In this document: positions 1 through 12,337 of the stretch, one piece after another
Numbering within the stretch: the first letter of the stretch is position 1
How the letters are laid out: each line of letters begins with the position of its first letter
Origin: Euleptes europaea
Taxonomy: Eukaryota > Chordata > Lepidosauria > Squamata > Sphaerodactylidae
Direction of reading: 5' to 3'
DNA length: 64,000 nucleotides
NCBI RefSeq assembly: GCF_029931775.1
Contig: NC_079328.1
Coordinates: 9,910,501 to 9,974,500, forward strand
Position numbers and translations under genes: made by a program
The notes under the pieces: generated by a model
Told to the model about the DNA's origin: nothing
Databases searched by the model: none
What the model saw: the letters and a program-made list of their open reading frames with translations, nothing else

Positions 1-1318
1 CAAATTCAAAACTGATAAAAGGAAGTATTTCTTCACACAATGCATAGTTAAATTGTGGAACTCCCTGCCCCATGATGTGGTGATGGCTGCCAACTTGGAA
101 GGCTTTAAGAGGGGAGTGGACATGTTCATGGAAGAGAGGGGTATTCATGGCTACTAGTAAAAATGGATACTAGTCATGATCCAATTGGCAAAGGTGTCAG
201 ACAAGGATGTATTTTATCTCCCTATCTCTTCAATCTATATGCAGAACATATAATTAGGAAAGCTGGATTAGATTTAGATGAAGGTGGAGTGAAAATTGGA
301 GGGAGGAACATTAATAATTTGAGATATGCTGATGACACTACGTTATTGGCAGAAAATAGTAAAGATTTGAAACGACTACTGCTGAAAGTTAAAAGAGAAA
401 GTGCTAAAGCAGGACTACAGCTGAACATCAAGAAAACAAAAGTAATGACTACAGGAGAATTACACAACTTTAAGTGTTGACAATGAGGAAACTGAAATTG
501 TTCAAGACTTTCTATTCCTTGGCTCCACCATCAACCAAAAGGGAGACTGCAGCCAAGAAATCAGAAGGAGATTCAGACTGGGAAGGGCAGCCATGAAGGA
601 GCTAGAAAAGATTTTGAAGTGTAAGGATGTGTCACTGGCCACCAAGACTAGATTAATTCATGCCATCGTATTCCCTATTACTATGTATGGGTGTGAAAGC
701 TGGACAGTGAAGAAAGCTGATAGGAAGAAAATAGATTCCTTTGAAATGTGGTGTTGGAGGAGAGGGTTACGGATTCCGTGAACTGCCAAAAAAACAAATC
801 AGTGGGTTATAGATCAAATCAAGCCTGAACTGACCCTAGAAGCTAAAATGACTAAACTGAGGCTATCGTATTTTGGTCACGTCATGAGACGACAAGAGTC
901 ACTGGAAAAGACAGTCATGCTAGGAAAAGTTGAGGGCAGCAGGAAAAGAGGAAGACCCAACAAGAGATGGATGGACTCAATAAAGGAAGCCACAGCCTTC
1001 AATTTGCAAGATCTGAGCAAGGCTGTCAAAGATAGGACATTTTGGAGGACTTTCATTCATAGGGTCGCCATGAGTCGGAAGCGACTTGACGGCACTTAAC
1101 ACACACACACACACACACGCACGATCCATTCCTATTCTCTCCAGGATCAGTTGAGCATGCCTATTATATTAGGTGCTGTGGAACACAGGCAGGATGCTGC
1201 TGCAGTTGTCTTGTTTGTGGGCTTCCTAGAGCACCTGGTTGACCACTGGTTGAACAGACTGCTGGACTTGATGGGCCTTGGTGTGATCCAGCATGGCTTT
1301 TCTTATGTTCTTATGTCT
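1..1318 (+). mobile_element. CR1-type LINE 3' end, interrupted by BovB
   Basis: Bases 1-184 encode the typical C-terminal stretch FFTQCIVKLWNSLPHDVV...GFKRGVDMF, and bases about 1,117-1,318 are the matching 3' UTR ending in TCTTATGTTCTTATG. A BovB LINE sits between the halves. The repeated bases GATCCA on each side look like the BovB target duplication. A related antisense copy is at 15,348-15,480. Confidence 0.75.
179..1122 (+). mobile_element. RTE-BovB LINE, 5'-truncated
   Basis: Translates in pieces to BovB reverse transcriptase and C-terminus: GKGVRQGCILSPYLFNLYAE, NLRYADDTTL (the YADD active site), [39 protein letters not shown] and [14 protein letters not shown]. It ends in the usual CGACTTGACGGCACTTAACA plus (CA)n. 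The reading frame is broken several times and the endonuclease half is missing. Confidence 0.88.
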
Positions 1319-1639
1319 TCCTTGGTGGTTTCCCTTCCGAACCTGCTTAGCTTCTGAGATCTGAATAGATTGGGCTATACCATGCCACTTTCCCTCCTAG
1401 TACATACAATAAGTCAACAACAAAGGGCATCAATCTTTGGATACTGGAGTGATGTAGTCTTTCTCTGTGTTATTCATGTCAGTGTAAAGTTCAGTTGCGT
1501 TGACGATATTGCTGTTTACATTGCTTAAGACAGGAAACAGGGTAAATTGCACACAAGGTAGACTCCGTAATTATGAGCATGTTGAGTCATTCTATCCAGA
1601 TTAAGAGGAATTTAGAGAAATCCTGGCACCTAAACTAAA

Positions 1640-2060
1640 ATAAAGTAGGGCTCAGGCAAGCCTTGGGGGGGGGGGGCATTCCAAACGTGAGGGGCCACCA
1701 CTGAAAATGCCCTGTCTCTAGTTGTCACCCTCCTCACCTCTGACGGTGAGGGCACAGAGAGCAGTGCTTGAGAGGCAGATCTTAACTGGAGAGTTGGACA
1801 GCATGGGAAGAGACAGTCCTTCAGGTACCTTGGCCCCAAGCCATTTAGGGCCTTGAACCAGCACTTTGAATTGTGCCTGGAAACTGGGTAACCAGTGCAG
1901 ATCTTTAAGCACAGGGGTGATACAATCCCTGTAACCAACCCCTGGCAGTAGCACAGGTACCATATTTTGGACCAATTGCAGTTTCCGAACCGGCAGCCCC
2001 ACGTGGAGTGCATTGAAGTAACTAAGTTTTACGGTGATCATTTTGTGCCAAGGGCAACTT
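1640..2060 (-). mobile_element. L2-like LINE fragment, C-terminal reverse transcriptase region
   Basis: The minus strand encodes HVGLPVRKLQLVQN...ITPVLKDLHWLP and, in another frame, YLKDCLFP...DRAFSVVAPHVWN, the conserved end of L2-clade proteins. Decayed. Confidence 0.7.
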
Positions 2061-2224
2061 TCAAGCCATCTTCAAAGGCAGCCCCACATAGAGCCTAATG
2101 CTGAGCATGAGCTGGAGGGTGACAGTGTAACGGATCCATGTGACAAAGTCAACATACTCTAAATTGGGAGATACCTGACAAGCATGATGTGGCTGGAAAA
2201 GGCACTCTTAGCAGCAGCAACAGT

Positions 2225-2345
2225 CAACATGGTATAGAGGTTGGTGTTGGACTAGGATTTGGGAAACCCAGGTTCGAATCCCCACTCTGCCATGGAAACC
2301 TCCTTGCAGCAGGAAAAATCCATGCAACCCTTCATAGGGTTGCAC
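2225..2345 (+). repeat. tRNA-derived SINE fragment (type B)
   Basis: Contains a box-B-like GGTTCGAATCC and the flanking GTTGGACTAGGA...GGGAAACCCAG found in several other copies here. Confidence 0.5.
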
Positions 2346-2679
2346 AGGAGATATGCCACCTAAAAGGCGTATCTCGTCAAAAAAAGGGGGGGCATTCCCA
2401 GCCCAAAAGGGCTTTGGAGACCACCTAACAGTGGCTCCTACCCCAGCCCAGTGCCAGAACACCCTGGGAATGCCTCCTGGGACGCTGGGATGCCCCGGGA
2501 CTGCCTCCTGGGACAGCTGTATGGGCTTTGACGGCATTGGGATACCACTGGAAGGCCCTGGCGGCATCCCAAAGTGGTGATGCTGCAGCAGCACCCAGCA
2601 CCCGGGCCTTCCTGATGACGTTCGGGCCACTAACCCTGGCGTAAGTAATCCGGACGCCGGCACTGGAGTTCCAGACATT

Positions 2680-3010
2680 GTCGCAGCACCCTCCTGGCCT
2701 CCTAAAGGCTTTTGCCCTTAGAGCTCAGGAATGCACTGTGAATCTTCTAATTCATCATCATCGAAAAGGGCATTTCTGGTGTTATGGACTAGCCTACCAG
2801 AATGGATGGGGCAGGCACCTTTGCTTCCTGCTTTTCAGAAGGCATGCAAGAGTGTTGGGAAGAATTGGAAGAGACGATTGTGTTCGAATGTATGTTTTGT
2901 GTTGGTAACTTTTGTATCCTGTTTCGTTTTTCTATTACAACTTATTGCTTATGAAAGCCATCTTGAGTCAAAGGAGAAAAGCAGGATATAAACATTTTAA
3001 ACAAATAAAG
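2680..3010 (+). mobile_element. L2/CR1-type LINE 3' tail
   Basis: Ends with the characteristic AAGCCATCTTGAGTC...AGCAGGATATAAA followed by an A-rich tail. The preceding stretch has no long frame. Confidence 0.45.
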
Positions 3011-3063
3011 GTAGTTAATTAAACTATCCCAATAAAAATCACAGAAAGGTGCAGAACTATTAC

Positions 3064-3190
3064 CTGGCTTGGCGGATATAGAGCTGTGCACAGTAGTGAT
3101 GCCTCTCACACATAAATAGGCTGTATTCCATATTCACTTCTGAATGTGATACCTTCATCAGTGGCTTAAAAGCAGCTGCTAAGTCCATAT
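3064..3190 (-). CDS. CFAP61: CFAP61 coding exon 5
   Basis: 127 nt between acceptor TCTTCCAG and donor GTAATA. It encodes DMDLAAAFKPLMKVS... to CERHHYCAQLYIRQAR, comparable to CHRHSHYPQLHVRKAR of mammals. I find no further CFAP61 exon between here and position 1. Confidence 0.9.
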
Positions 3191-6100
3191 CTGGAAGACA
3201 ATAAAACAATTCTGAAAACGATACAAGATGTGCACTGAATCTCTTCAGCCATTAAAGTAAAAGTGCTAAAGTAAGAATTGCTTTTGCTTTCTGGTACAAA
3301 TCTTACTGTAAATTAGGTATTTTAATTAAGGAGTTCTGTTGTCCACTTAGAGATGAATAAAGGTTCTGATCCAGTGAAGAAAGGATGATTCTTAACAAAG
3401 ATTAGGGAATAGACAATGTACATCACCCTTAACATCATGGAGGGCAGGCGGGATAAAAATGTATAGATAGGTAGGACAATAGATATTACTTTATGCTTTA
3501 GAATTCCCCAAATAACACAGAGTTTTCACCCTAGCGTAGCGAATTGTAACTGCCTGCCCTCAGCACTACTGAAAGGGAAATATTTGCACATTCCCTGTTC
3601 CCAACATCTGTGTATCTGCCAGTTGAACACAGTTGAAACAGTGGAACATGTGTTATTATATTGTCCGTTTCATAAGGACATCCATTCTACCTATCTCATC
3701 TCTACTCTATGTTCCCAGGAAGATCTGGAAAATGCTACACATATCTCCTCCTTGCAGATTGCTCCAATGAGACCACCTCTAAAGTGGCCAAATTCTGAGC
3801 TGAGACCTTGTCCATAAGAAAACAGATATTCCAAACATTTTAATAGGTTTTATGTATAATTAATTACTGCACAATAAGGTTATGAATTTTAATCTCTGTA
3901 TAGTAATTTTATATTTATATGTAAATTGTGCTGTTAAACTGATGCTGATTGATCTTTTTTTTTCATTGTAATAAATGTTGATAATGCTGATATCAATGTT
4001 AGCATCCACTGCTCATTTTAGCCATCCTAAAATAAAAACCCAATAAAATCAAACAAATGGATAATTACCAAAAGCCACTTGTTCATTGGATTTCAACACT
4101 GAGCCAGTACTTTGAACTTCAGCTTATAGTTTCAAAGAATTTTGACAACTATACATAGATGTAACCATTTCTATTACACACTATACCTACTGTCACCTTT
4201 TGATCATGCTTTTAAATTATGTATTTCATTTATTACAATAAAAAGTCAGCTAATGTAAGGTCACAAACACAAATAAACATAAAAACAATAACTAAGCTAA
4301 GAATTGTTAAGTGCTAATTTTAGTAGTATAAGGCAATTAATAAAAAAATTGAAGTGTTCTCTTTCATTATCAGCTGAGCAAAGGGACATTTGGCCACCTT
4401 TAGAGTGATTTCATTAAGGCAACCTGCAAGGAGAGTGTATATATAAAATTTCTCAGATTGCCTGGAAACTTAGATAAAACAAGGGTAACAGTGAAGAAAC
4501 GCATGTCCAGCTGTTTCCATGGCTTTCAGTTGGCAAAAACACAAATGGTGGGAATAAAGGAGCAGAGCTGAAGGTAGAATGTTGAAACAAGCCAAAGTAA
4601 ATGCTCTGTAGTATTTAGGAAATTCTAGTGCATGGAAGTAATTTGTGGGAACAAAATTTTGAACCTTGATTCCATGCTGCCAGATAAGAATGGACCCAGG
4701 TTCTATCAACTGAAAGGGCTATTTCCCAGATTCTTTGATTGTTTTAGCTCCCAGGAACCCAAAATGGCATAGAGCTGGAGGAGTAAGCCCGTAAGATTGT
4801 AATTTCTTTCCAATGGCTTCCACCCAGCCTGAACGAAAGTTATCTAAGGTCATTTATGCAGGGAAAATTTGCAGTTGGTTTGCTGCACAGTTTTCTGCTC
4901 TGAATTATCAAACATCATATGCATGAGAGCTCCCCCCCCCCAATTCCAGGAATACCTTGTGATTAATTAGGCATCCCCAGTGAATCATGGAGCTTCTGAG
5001 TCCCTCCCCGTGAAAACACAGCCTTGTTGCACTTTACTTGGAGGGGGCAGGTCAGCTCTTAAAGGGACTATGTGTGCTTTTGCTGGCTATTCCTCTCCAC
5101 CTTTCTTCAACAGCTCTACTAAGATCTACTTCAGAACAGGATAAAATAGCTATATCATCTGCATATAATAATGCAGGAATTGATCTGTTCGCTAATTTAG
5201 GGGGATTGAAGTCTGGATCATACAAGGCTTTATACCATGGATCTTATATAGAAATTGAATAGCAAAGGAGCCAAAATGAAACCCTGCTTCACACCCCTCT
5301 TGTAGGATAAATAGCTTTGTTGGTTACATCTTACTGTTAGGAAGTTGTTTTCATGCAGCATGTGTATTGATATTCCCCACCCATTGTTTCTTAGTATAAA
5401 ATATCAAACTAAAAGCACTGACTGTTCAGATATTTTGCTCAACTTTTATATTTGCCAAATATAATCAAAACAGCTTTAACATTTTCTTATATTCCATAAC
5501 TTTGGCCCAATGAGCTTCATTTTACAACAGTTTATGAAACAGAATGTATTCCAGCAAGCCTACTGGTAGTTTAGATCTATGTCTTGGGCTGATTTCTAGC
5601 ACATTAAAACTACCATGAATAAATAAGAGCAATACTTACAACTTGATCACGTATTGGGCATTAGTACCAAGCAGTGGCTAAGAATGTGAACTGAGAAATC
5701 CTCACTTAAAAAGTCACCCCCACTATGAATTTATTTCTCAGTCTCAGTTTCAAAACATTTGCATGGGATAATGATAAAAGGATCACTGTAATGATGACAA
5801 CATAATATAGGTTAAGCACTTTGTACATACAGAAAGCATTGTTAGAGAAGGGGCCACAGCTCAGTGGGAGAACACCTGCTTGCCATACATACAGAAAGCA
5901 TTGTTAGAGAAGGGGCCACAGCTCAGTGGGAGAACACCCGCTTGCCATGCAGAAGGTGCCAGGTTCAATCCTCAGCGTCAATTGATGCAAAGAATCTCTA
6001 CCAAAGACCCAGGAGAACCACAGCCAGTCAGAGTAGACAAGATTGACATATGCACATATGAAGTTGCCTTATATTGAGTCTGGCCACTGGTCCATCAAGG

Positions 6101-9100
6101 TCAGTATAGACTGCTCTGACTTGCAGTGGCTCCCCAAGGTCTTTCACATCACCTGCTACCAGATCCTTTTAACTGGCAATGCTGTGGATTGAACCTGGGA
6201 CCTTCTGCATGCCAAGCAGATGCTCTGCCACTGAGCCACGGCCCCTCCCACTGACAGACCAATGGTCTGATTGGAATAAGGCAGCTTCATGTGTCACATG
6301 TACAAGGGGATACCCTTCCCCTGGTTGTTTTAGAACTACGGTCCAGACCTACCACAGGAACCAGGAGATGGGTCAACTGATAACCTCTTGTATAACTTCC
6401 AAGAACAGGCTACAGCAAGTGCCCTGACACATATTTGCACTAGCAATTTCAAGAAATAAAGAGTCCTGGGAAACTTAAATGGTCAACAGATCTTCTAAAC
6501 AGAGAATGTAATGGGCCAAAATGCCCATTACAAAGAATTCTTCAGTACTTTCCCCCAGATTTCTCTCTCTCAAGGAATAAGCTCAACTGGATCCTTTTCA
6601 TCTTTTCCTCACAAACAATAAGACTGTTAGGGGAGGGAATGGATTTTGAGCAGCCTTACCTAAATGTTCTTGACTAGGTATAAGGAGAAGTATGAAGTGC
6701 AGTTCTGGTACGGTTCTAAAGGCAGTCCTGAATTAAAATATTACATATAATTAAAAACAACACAACAATGCTGGTTTTCATTTAGGCTTCAAAAATCTTT
6801 TCCATCCCTGAATTTTCTATTTCAAATCCACATAGTCAACAAGATAGGGTGAGCAGTAGGCATTTTCACTTGTAAAATTTTAAATTATCTATCCTAATTC
6901 TATGTTGTGAATCAGCATTTTTAAAAATAATAGTAGGTTCCTGAAACCTGGCAGGAATCAAGAGGTTCCAGAAGAGGGCTTGTAGAAATCAGCCCTGACC
7001 TCTGAATAAAGTAACTAATATGCATGCTTAATCATGTGTCAGATCTATCACTTTCCCGTTAAACTGGAGGTTTTCCTTAGAAATGACATAAATCCTACCC
7101 ACTCAAGACTGCTTCCAGGTCAAGTTCACCTGAACGGATTGATGTTTTATTAAATTGTTCTTCTGCATCCTGAGGAAACTAACGGGTTTCTCCTGTTCTT
7201 CCTGACACTTTTGAGGCTGTCTGGTGGCTGTTTTTATACCACAGCCTTGTTTTTACTATTGACTATGTTGTTATGATTTTATAGTTTTTTAACTTGCAGG
7301 CCACTTCATATATGTTCTCTTAAATAAGGGGTGTCGAACTCATTTGTTATGAGGGCCAGATATGACATAAATGTCACTTGGTCGGGCCAGGCCCTGTGTA
7401 CCATAAAATTTAATGCCAGGTACCAGAGATACAAATTTTATGGAAACAGGCAAAGCCAATTGATATTATTTTTACTTTTTTTACTTAAAATACAAACATG
7501 CTTAAAACAATAACACTCTTACAGTATTTTCTTTAACAGTCTTTGATCATTGACACTTTAGGAGTGGGAGGGGCTGACCCCGCAGCAGGCTCGCCAGCCC
7601 AGATCGGGAGAGGGGAGGGAGGTGGCTGCCTTGCGGGCCAGATAACAGCTCTCAAGAAGCTGAATCCAGCCCCCGGGCCTTATATTTGACACTCGTCTTA
7701 AATAAACCAGCCCACAGTTCATCATGAAAGTGGTACCACTGTCAGGTATCTGCTTCATCCTATTAAAATCTTATGTGCTAGGATGCAGAGGTGTCGAATT
7801 TCCACAGCCCTTTTTGGATTTTTCAAGATTACTATTCCAGGTTGAATTTCCACATACCATCCAGGTGTGTGTGTGGGTGTGTTAAGTGCCATCAAGTTGC
7901 TTCCAACTCATGGCAATCCTATGAACCAATGTACTCCAAAATGTTCTATTGTTAACAGCCTTGTTTAGGTCTTGCAAACTGAGGGCCATGGCTCCTTTTA
8001 TAGAGTCAAGCCATCTCATGTTGGGTCTTCCCCATATCCTAACATAAGGTAACAGCGATCCTACTGAACTGAACAGCTCTCACATGCAAATTTGAAGTGG
8101 GTCGGCAAAATAGCCTTTCTGGTTTGAAAGCAATCCTCCAAGAATCCTACACATGAGTCCTCAAGCTTAGTCCTCTTACCTGGAACCAGCGGCTGCTTCA
8201 CACAGCTCTTCTGGCCTGTCACTGAGTTGGTTACCAACATGTTCAATGGTGGAATGCACTGCATCGGAGGGTGGTGGAGTCCCTGTCTTTGGAGGTCTTT
8301 AAGCAGAGGGTGGATGGCCATCTGTCGAGAGTGCTTTGATTGTGGGATCCTGCATGGCAGGGGGAGGGTTGGGGTCACTGGGGATGTGCGGGGGAGGTAG
8401 TTGTTAATTTCCTGCATTGTGCAGGGGGTTGGACTAGATGACCCTGGTGGTCCCTTCCAACTCTATGTTTCTATGTGAGAATTAAATCAAAGCTAAGTGG
8501 TCTTGTGTATGCGCATCATCCTGGCTTGCCAAGTGCAAGAACTTGCAAGTGTGAACTGAACCACACATTTGCTACAATCCAATGAACAACTGACTTGAAA
8601 GGGCCTTACAAACATATGCTGTTTTGCAGCCTTGGCTTTTCATTTTAACAGTCCACTTTATCTGCTTGTCAGGTTCCACACAGACTTTAGCATATTTGGT
8701 AACATATCCACTCACTTCATGATTTCCTGAGAACAGTGAACAGCACGTTCATCAGCTGCCACAAACAGATGCAGAAACAAGGTATTTAAAGGCTGTGAAC
8801 AAAAGATGCAAAGAAATTCAAAACAACCATTTTAGAACAGAAAATAAAGCTTCCATTTATCATAGGTGCTGATCCTGTGAAACATAGGTTATTTATTTTT
8901 ATAAATCTCATGCTCAGGGAAGTGTCTTGCCGTGGCTAAAACAAGAACAAACACCTGCAGATCAGCTTTCCACAGGGACTCAAGTGCAGACACAACTCCT
9001 GGCTCATTGTTCAAACTTCAGCACCAGGGACAGCTCATAACCAAAGAATTGCTGGACAAGGACCCTACATGAGATTCCCAGTTTCAGGTCCACCTATGAT

Positions 9101-11517
9101 GTGCACAGCAAGGCTGGGCATTTACATGAGAGAAGAAGCAGATGGAAAGGTTATGGGCACTTAACCCTTCCACCTGCTGTTGCTTTTCCTCTGCCATCCG
9201 CATATCCACAACCGCTATTCCCCCAGCTTGACTGGTTCAAACCAGGTTTCCCACTCATGTGGGGAAGAAAAGCTAAAGGGAGCAATTACAGGGGGAAGTG
9301 CCTGGAAGTGGAAGGTTTAAGCCCTATAAATCCCTCTGCCCAGAAGTTGCATGTTGGAAGCAATATCTAGATCAGGGGTTCTCAGCAAGGGGGGAATTTC
9401 CCCCGGGGGGGGGGATTGGGAACACTATTCAGCAAAGTGTGATGTCCTGTAAATTATGTATAATCTGGGAAATTGTAGGTTTTAATTTTGAGTTAGCGTG
9501 GGAAGGGGGGGGGAAATCAAACCAACTTACAATCACCTTCCCTTCGCATCCCCACAACAGACACCCTGTGAGGTAGGTAAGGCTGAAAGAGTGTGACTAG
9601 CCCAAGGTCACCCAGCTGTCTTCATGTGTATGAGTGGGGAAACAAATCCAGTTCACCAAATTAGCCTCCGCCACTCATGTGGAGGAGTGGGGAATCAAAC
9701 CCGGTTCTCCAGATCAGACTCCACCACTCCAAACCACCGCTCTTAACCACTACACCATGCTGGCTCTTTGGATGCATTCATGTTTTGTCAATGCACATAA
9801 GCTTCTCAGCAGCCCATGTGTGTGTTTCACATACATCTCAATAGACTAGGGCTGCATACAGCCAGTATGACATAGTGGTTGGACTGTCAGACTAGGATCG
9901 GAGAGGCCAGTCAAACATCCTCTGCCTAACCTATTTCACAGCTGAACTTTTGAATGATGCTGTCCAAGGAGAGCCGAGAGCTTAAGTCCACATGGTAAAT
10001 GGTAAATCTATTATCTGATGTGGTCTTGTGTAAACCAAGCTCTGGGACAGAGATTTCTAAGGGCTCCCCTGACGATAGGCACTGAAAGCGGGAAAGGGAT
10101 GACTGAGTACCTGGCCACCATTTTCAGTTCATTCTTTATCTCTGCTCTCACCTTGGCAGCTAGTTGTTTCTATTCCCTCCTACTAATGGCTGCTAGGGAA
10201 AATTAGCTGTTCAGATGAACACAGATAAAACCGGAATGCTGAAAGGGGACAACAAAGCACAACCCAAGTAATACCTTTTATACCGACCAACCAAAATGAC
10301 ATAAAACAGTGTGAAATCTTTCAAGAACTTCTTATCAGACTGGGTATTGCCAAAAAAAAAAAAAAAAAAAAGAGGAGAGGGAAGAGAAATAATGTTTCGG
10401 GCCATGATTTTAAAGCCTTTTGTAACCAGCATCCCTGTGTTCAGTGTAGGTGGGCAAGCAGCTACTCACTGGCACCTCTGACATCAGGTGGCACCCTCGT
10501 TTCCCTGAGGAAGAACAAACCAATGGTGCCTCTCCATTGCTCAACAGCCCCTCTAGCTCTCTCTGCCTGTCTCAGAAAGTCTTCGAACTCTTAGCAGTAC
10601 AAGCGGACTCACAGCTGGCTTTCACATGACTAGAGTATAACAGACAGCCAAAATCTGGGGCAAAAGAAAACTTCTCAAATCTTCTGTAGACCTGTAGATA
10701 TTTAGTTCTTCTCCTAAGGCCACAAAATCCTTTTCAAGCCAGGTAACAGAGTACAGATATTTCCCTAGAAATCAAAGCCAACAGAACAGAAATCCTCCAA
10801 CGCATTCAAGGATGCATTATGTTCTTACACAAGTGAGTCAAGATGGCACCTTCTTCATTCTCCAAGAGACATTTGGAAAGAGAACCCTAGGACTGAGGCA
10901 GGATCGCAGAAAGTGAAGCAAGTCACATTTGGGAAGGGCAAACTACTCTTCAATATTCATTTTCATATAACACATTATTAATACATGCAATAGGGAATGA
11001 GGATTTTCAAATGGTGGCTTTATGTCTATTTCCTGCAGTGAAGACACATAGGATCAAAGGCTCCTGCAATTAAAAAAATTCAAGGAAAAAATGTGCACTA
11101 CTTACTGTGCACCTGCGTTCATTATAGTCATTTTGTAAGAAGTCTTCCCAGTAGGCCGGATCAACACATTTCCAGTTGGGATAGTCCACAAATACGGCAT
11201 GAGCAACAGTTTCATTGTTCTGGTTGATTAAGGTCACTGAAAGATTAGCTGTTTCTCTGTAAAACAGATGTTTGTTTGATTCCATTTTAGAACATTAGTT
11301 CCCCCCACCCCCCAAAAAAGGTTCCAGGAGTGACTCCATTGCAGCTGTGTTACTTACAAAAGATAAATGACATTAATTCTGCCAAATATGCTTTCTGTCA
11401 TATAGTTAATGTGACGGATGATAGTAGGAATATCATGGGATTCTGTTCTCCTGGCAGTGAACACATCAGAAGGTGTTGTCGAAATTGTTGCATGTGATAG
11501 TGAAGACATTGTATAGA
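3064..11517 (-). CDS. CFAP61: CFAP61, N-terminal part (five coding exons; gene continues beyond the left edge)
   Basis: CFAP61 is a cilia- and flagella-associated protein of the axoneme (radial spoke / calmodulin-associated complex), needed for motile cilia and sperm tails. Five exons read in order on the minus strand: 11,517-11,358, 11,256-11,106, 8,792-8,716, 6,727-6,660 and 3,190-3,064. All have GT-AG borders and join in one frame to give about 192 residues. The product matches the vertebrate N-terminus I know, including RRTES near the start, ANLSVTL, DYPNWK, PLNTLF, VPELHFI and the CERHHY...QLYIRQAR stretch. The ATG at 11,509 lies eight bases inside its exon, so the 5' UTR must begin in an upstream exon. 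The remaining exons, more than 80% of the protein, lie outside the window. Assignment is secure; exon borders are read by eye. Confidence 0.93.
3480..5320. mobile_element. Decayed LINE fragments in both orientations
   Basis: The plus strand near 3,590-3,700 encodes CICQLNTVETVEHVLLYC, and the minus strand near 4,480-4,560 encodes CFCQLKAMETAGHAFLHC, the same Cys/His C-terminal motif. The minus strand near 5,130-5,180 encodes LYADDIAILS, a reverse-transcriptase active site. I cannot fix the LINE clade; the pieces are rearranged or come from several insertions. Confidence 0.45.
5827..6302 (+). repeat. tRNA-derived SINE (type A) with a second copy inside it
   Basis: A plus-strand SINE head (5,905-6,045) and tail (6,250-6,302, AAGGCAGCTTCATGTG) are separated by a minus-strand copy at 6,046-6,248. 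In addition about 59 bp around GGGGCCACAGCTCAGTGGGA is duplicated in tandem at 5,827-5,946. Confidence 0.7.
6660..6727 (-). CDS. CFAP61: CFAP61 coding exon 4
   Basis: 68 nt between acceptor AATTCAG and donor GTAAGG. It encodes TAFRTVPELHFILLIPSQ, matching the family's VFKAVPELHFIFLIVPS stretch. Splice phases agree on both sides. Confidence 0.92.
7327..7696. mobile_element. Non-autonomous hAT-type DNA transposon
   Basis: 370 bp bounded by imperfect inverted ends (AGGGGTGTCGAACTC / ATTTGACACTCGT) and a perfect 8-bp target duplication CTTAAATA at 7,319-7,326 and 7,697-7,704, the size hAT transposases make. No transposase frame. Confidence 0.75.
7868..8060 (-). mobile_element. RTE-BovB LINE 3' end fragment
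   Basis: Antisense copy beginning GTGTGTGTTAAGTGCCATCA and running through CAAATGTTCTATTGTTAACA-like text into the C-terminal coding part. No intact frame. Confidence 0.75.
8225..8478 (+). mobile_element. CR1 LINE 3' end
   Basis: Ends with the classic CR1 terminus GGACTAGATGACCCTGGTGG then CCTTCCAACTCTATG. Upstream, GGAGGTCTTTAAGCAGAGGG is the end of the coding region. 5'-truncated. Confidence 0.8.
8716..8792 (-). CDS. CFAP61: CFAP61 coding exon 3
   Basis: 77 nt between acceptor TTCACAG and donor GTGAGT. It encodes PLNTLFLHLFVAADERAV and continues in frame from the previous exon; the human protein has PLNTLFMHLFVAVDEYSV at this place. Confidence 0.92.
9480..9770 (-). repeat. tRNA-derived SINE (type C), near full length
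   Basis: Antisense copy ending AACCACTACACCATGCTGGC, the complement of the tRNA-like head GTGTAGTGGTTAAGAG. Similar copies are at 21,405, 40,648 and 59,186. Confidence 0.75.
9860..11060. other. CFAP61 intron sequence without further genes
   Basis: A short SINE head (9,865-9,960) and a diverged repeat near 10,215-10,350 that ends at a poly-A run (10,351-10,370). Nothing else recognisable. Confidence 0.5.
11106..11256 (-). CDS. CFAP61: CFAP61 coding exon 2
   Basis: 151 nt between acceptor TTTTACAG and donor GTAAGT. It encodes residues 51-101, ending NERRCT. The segment ANLSVTLINQNN...VDYPNWK is the clearest CFAP61 signature in the window. Confidence 0.95.
11358..11517 (-). CDS. CFAP61: CFAP61 first coding exon
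   Basis: The acceptor CTGTAG precedes 11,517. The start codon is at 11,509-11,507 and the exon encodes residues 1-51 (MSSLSHATISTTPSD...). The donor GTAAGT follows 11,358. It ends two bases into a Leu codon that the next exon completes. At about 50 codons it is short. Confidence 0.93.
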
Positions 11518-12337
11518 CTACAGCAAAACAGAAAATATTTCCTACTCTTTATTTGAAATAAAATACATTACTAAGAACAAGCATAAAAAAGAATACAAAT
11601 ATTTTCAGAAGTACAATTATTCTTACAGTCCACTCCTACCCACATTACCTGGATACCAGTTGGATTTCTTTGAACTGCATTTGTTTCAAACTAAGCATGT
11701 ACAGAGTTTCAGTCTAAACATTATTCATTAGAAGAACATGTTTGGGATCACATGATCATGTTGCATTTTCTGGACAAATATGCATTAAACTTTGGAGAAG
11801 CTGTCTCGTCACTTGTTTTCAGAAGGTAGATTTTAACCAGGTTATGTGTCGTGGGTGTTGTAGTGCTGAGAATTCTATGAGGGTGCTGAGAATTCTATGC
11901 TAGATATTCCAAACCACTTTTACAGAACTACAGGGAGTGAACTGCACTCTGACCCTATGCATGTTTATGCAAAAGCAAGTCACACTGCATTCAATGCAAT
12001 GTACTTCCAACTGTGCACACCAGATTGCTGGTTTAGAATTAGAATTTATTTATTTAGCCTTCAGCCATACAAAGGAAGTTTAAACTGCAATATAGATATG
12101 CCCAAGTGTATGTAGATAATGCAAAAGATTCATTAACAACTGTAGAAATAAAATACTAACAAAGCAAACTTACCACTACAAACTACAGGCAAGGAGTAAG
12201 TAGCTCATATTTCTGAATACTTCTGTTCATCAATAATTCTTTGCATATAATAATGCATTGAAGATAGGGTTACATTATACCTTTATTCCTAATGTGTATG
12301 CAGGGAGTTTCTTAGGAGAGAAAGCCTTAAAAAAATA

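Noticed and set aside
5038-5262. A small plus-strand gene
   Set aside because: The opposite strand encodes a decayed LINE reverse-transcriptase motif (YADD), so the plus frame is a by-product.
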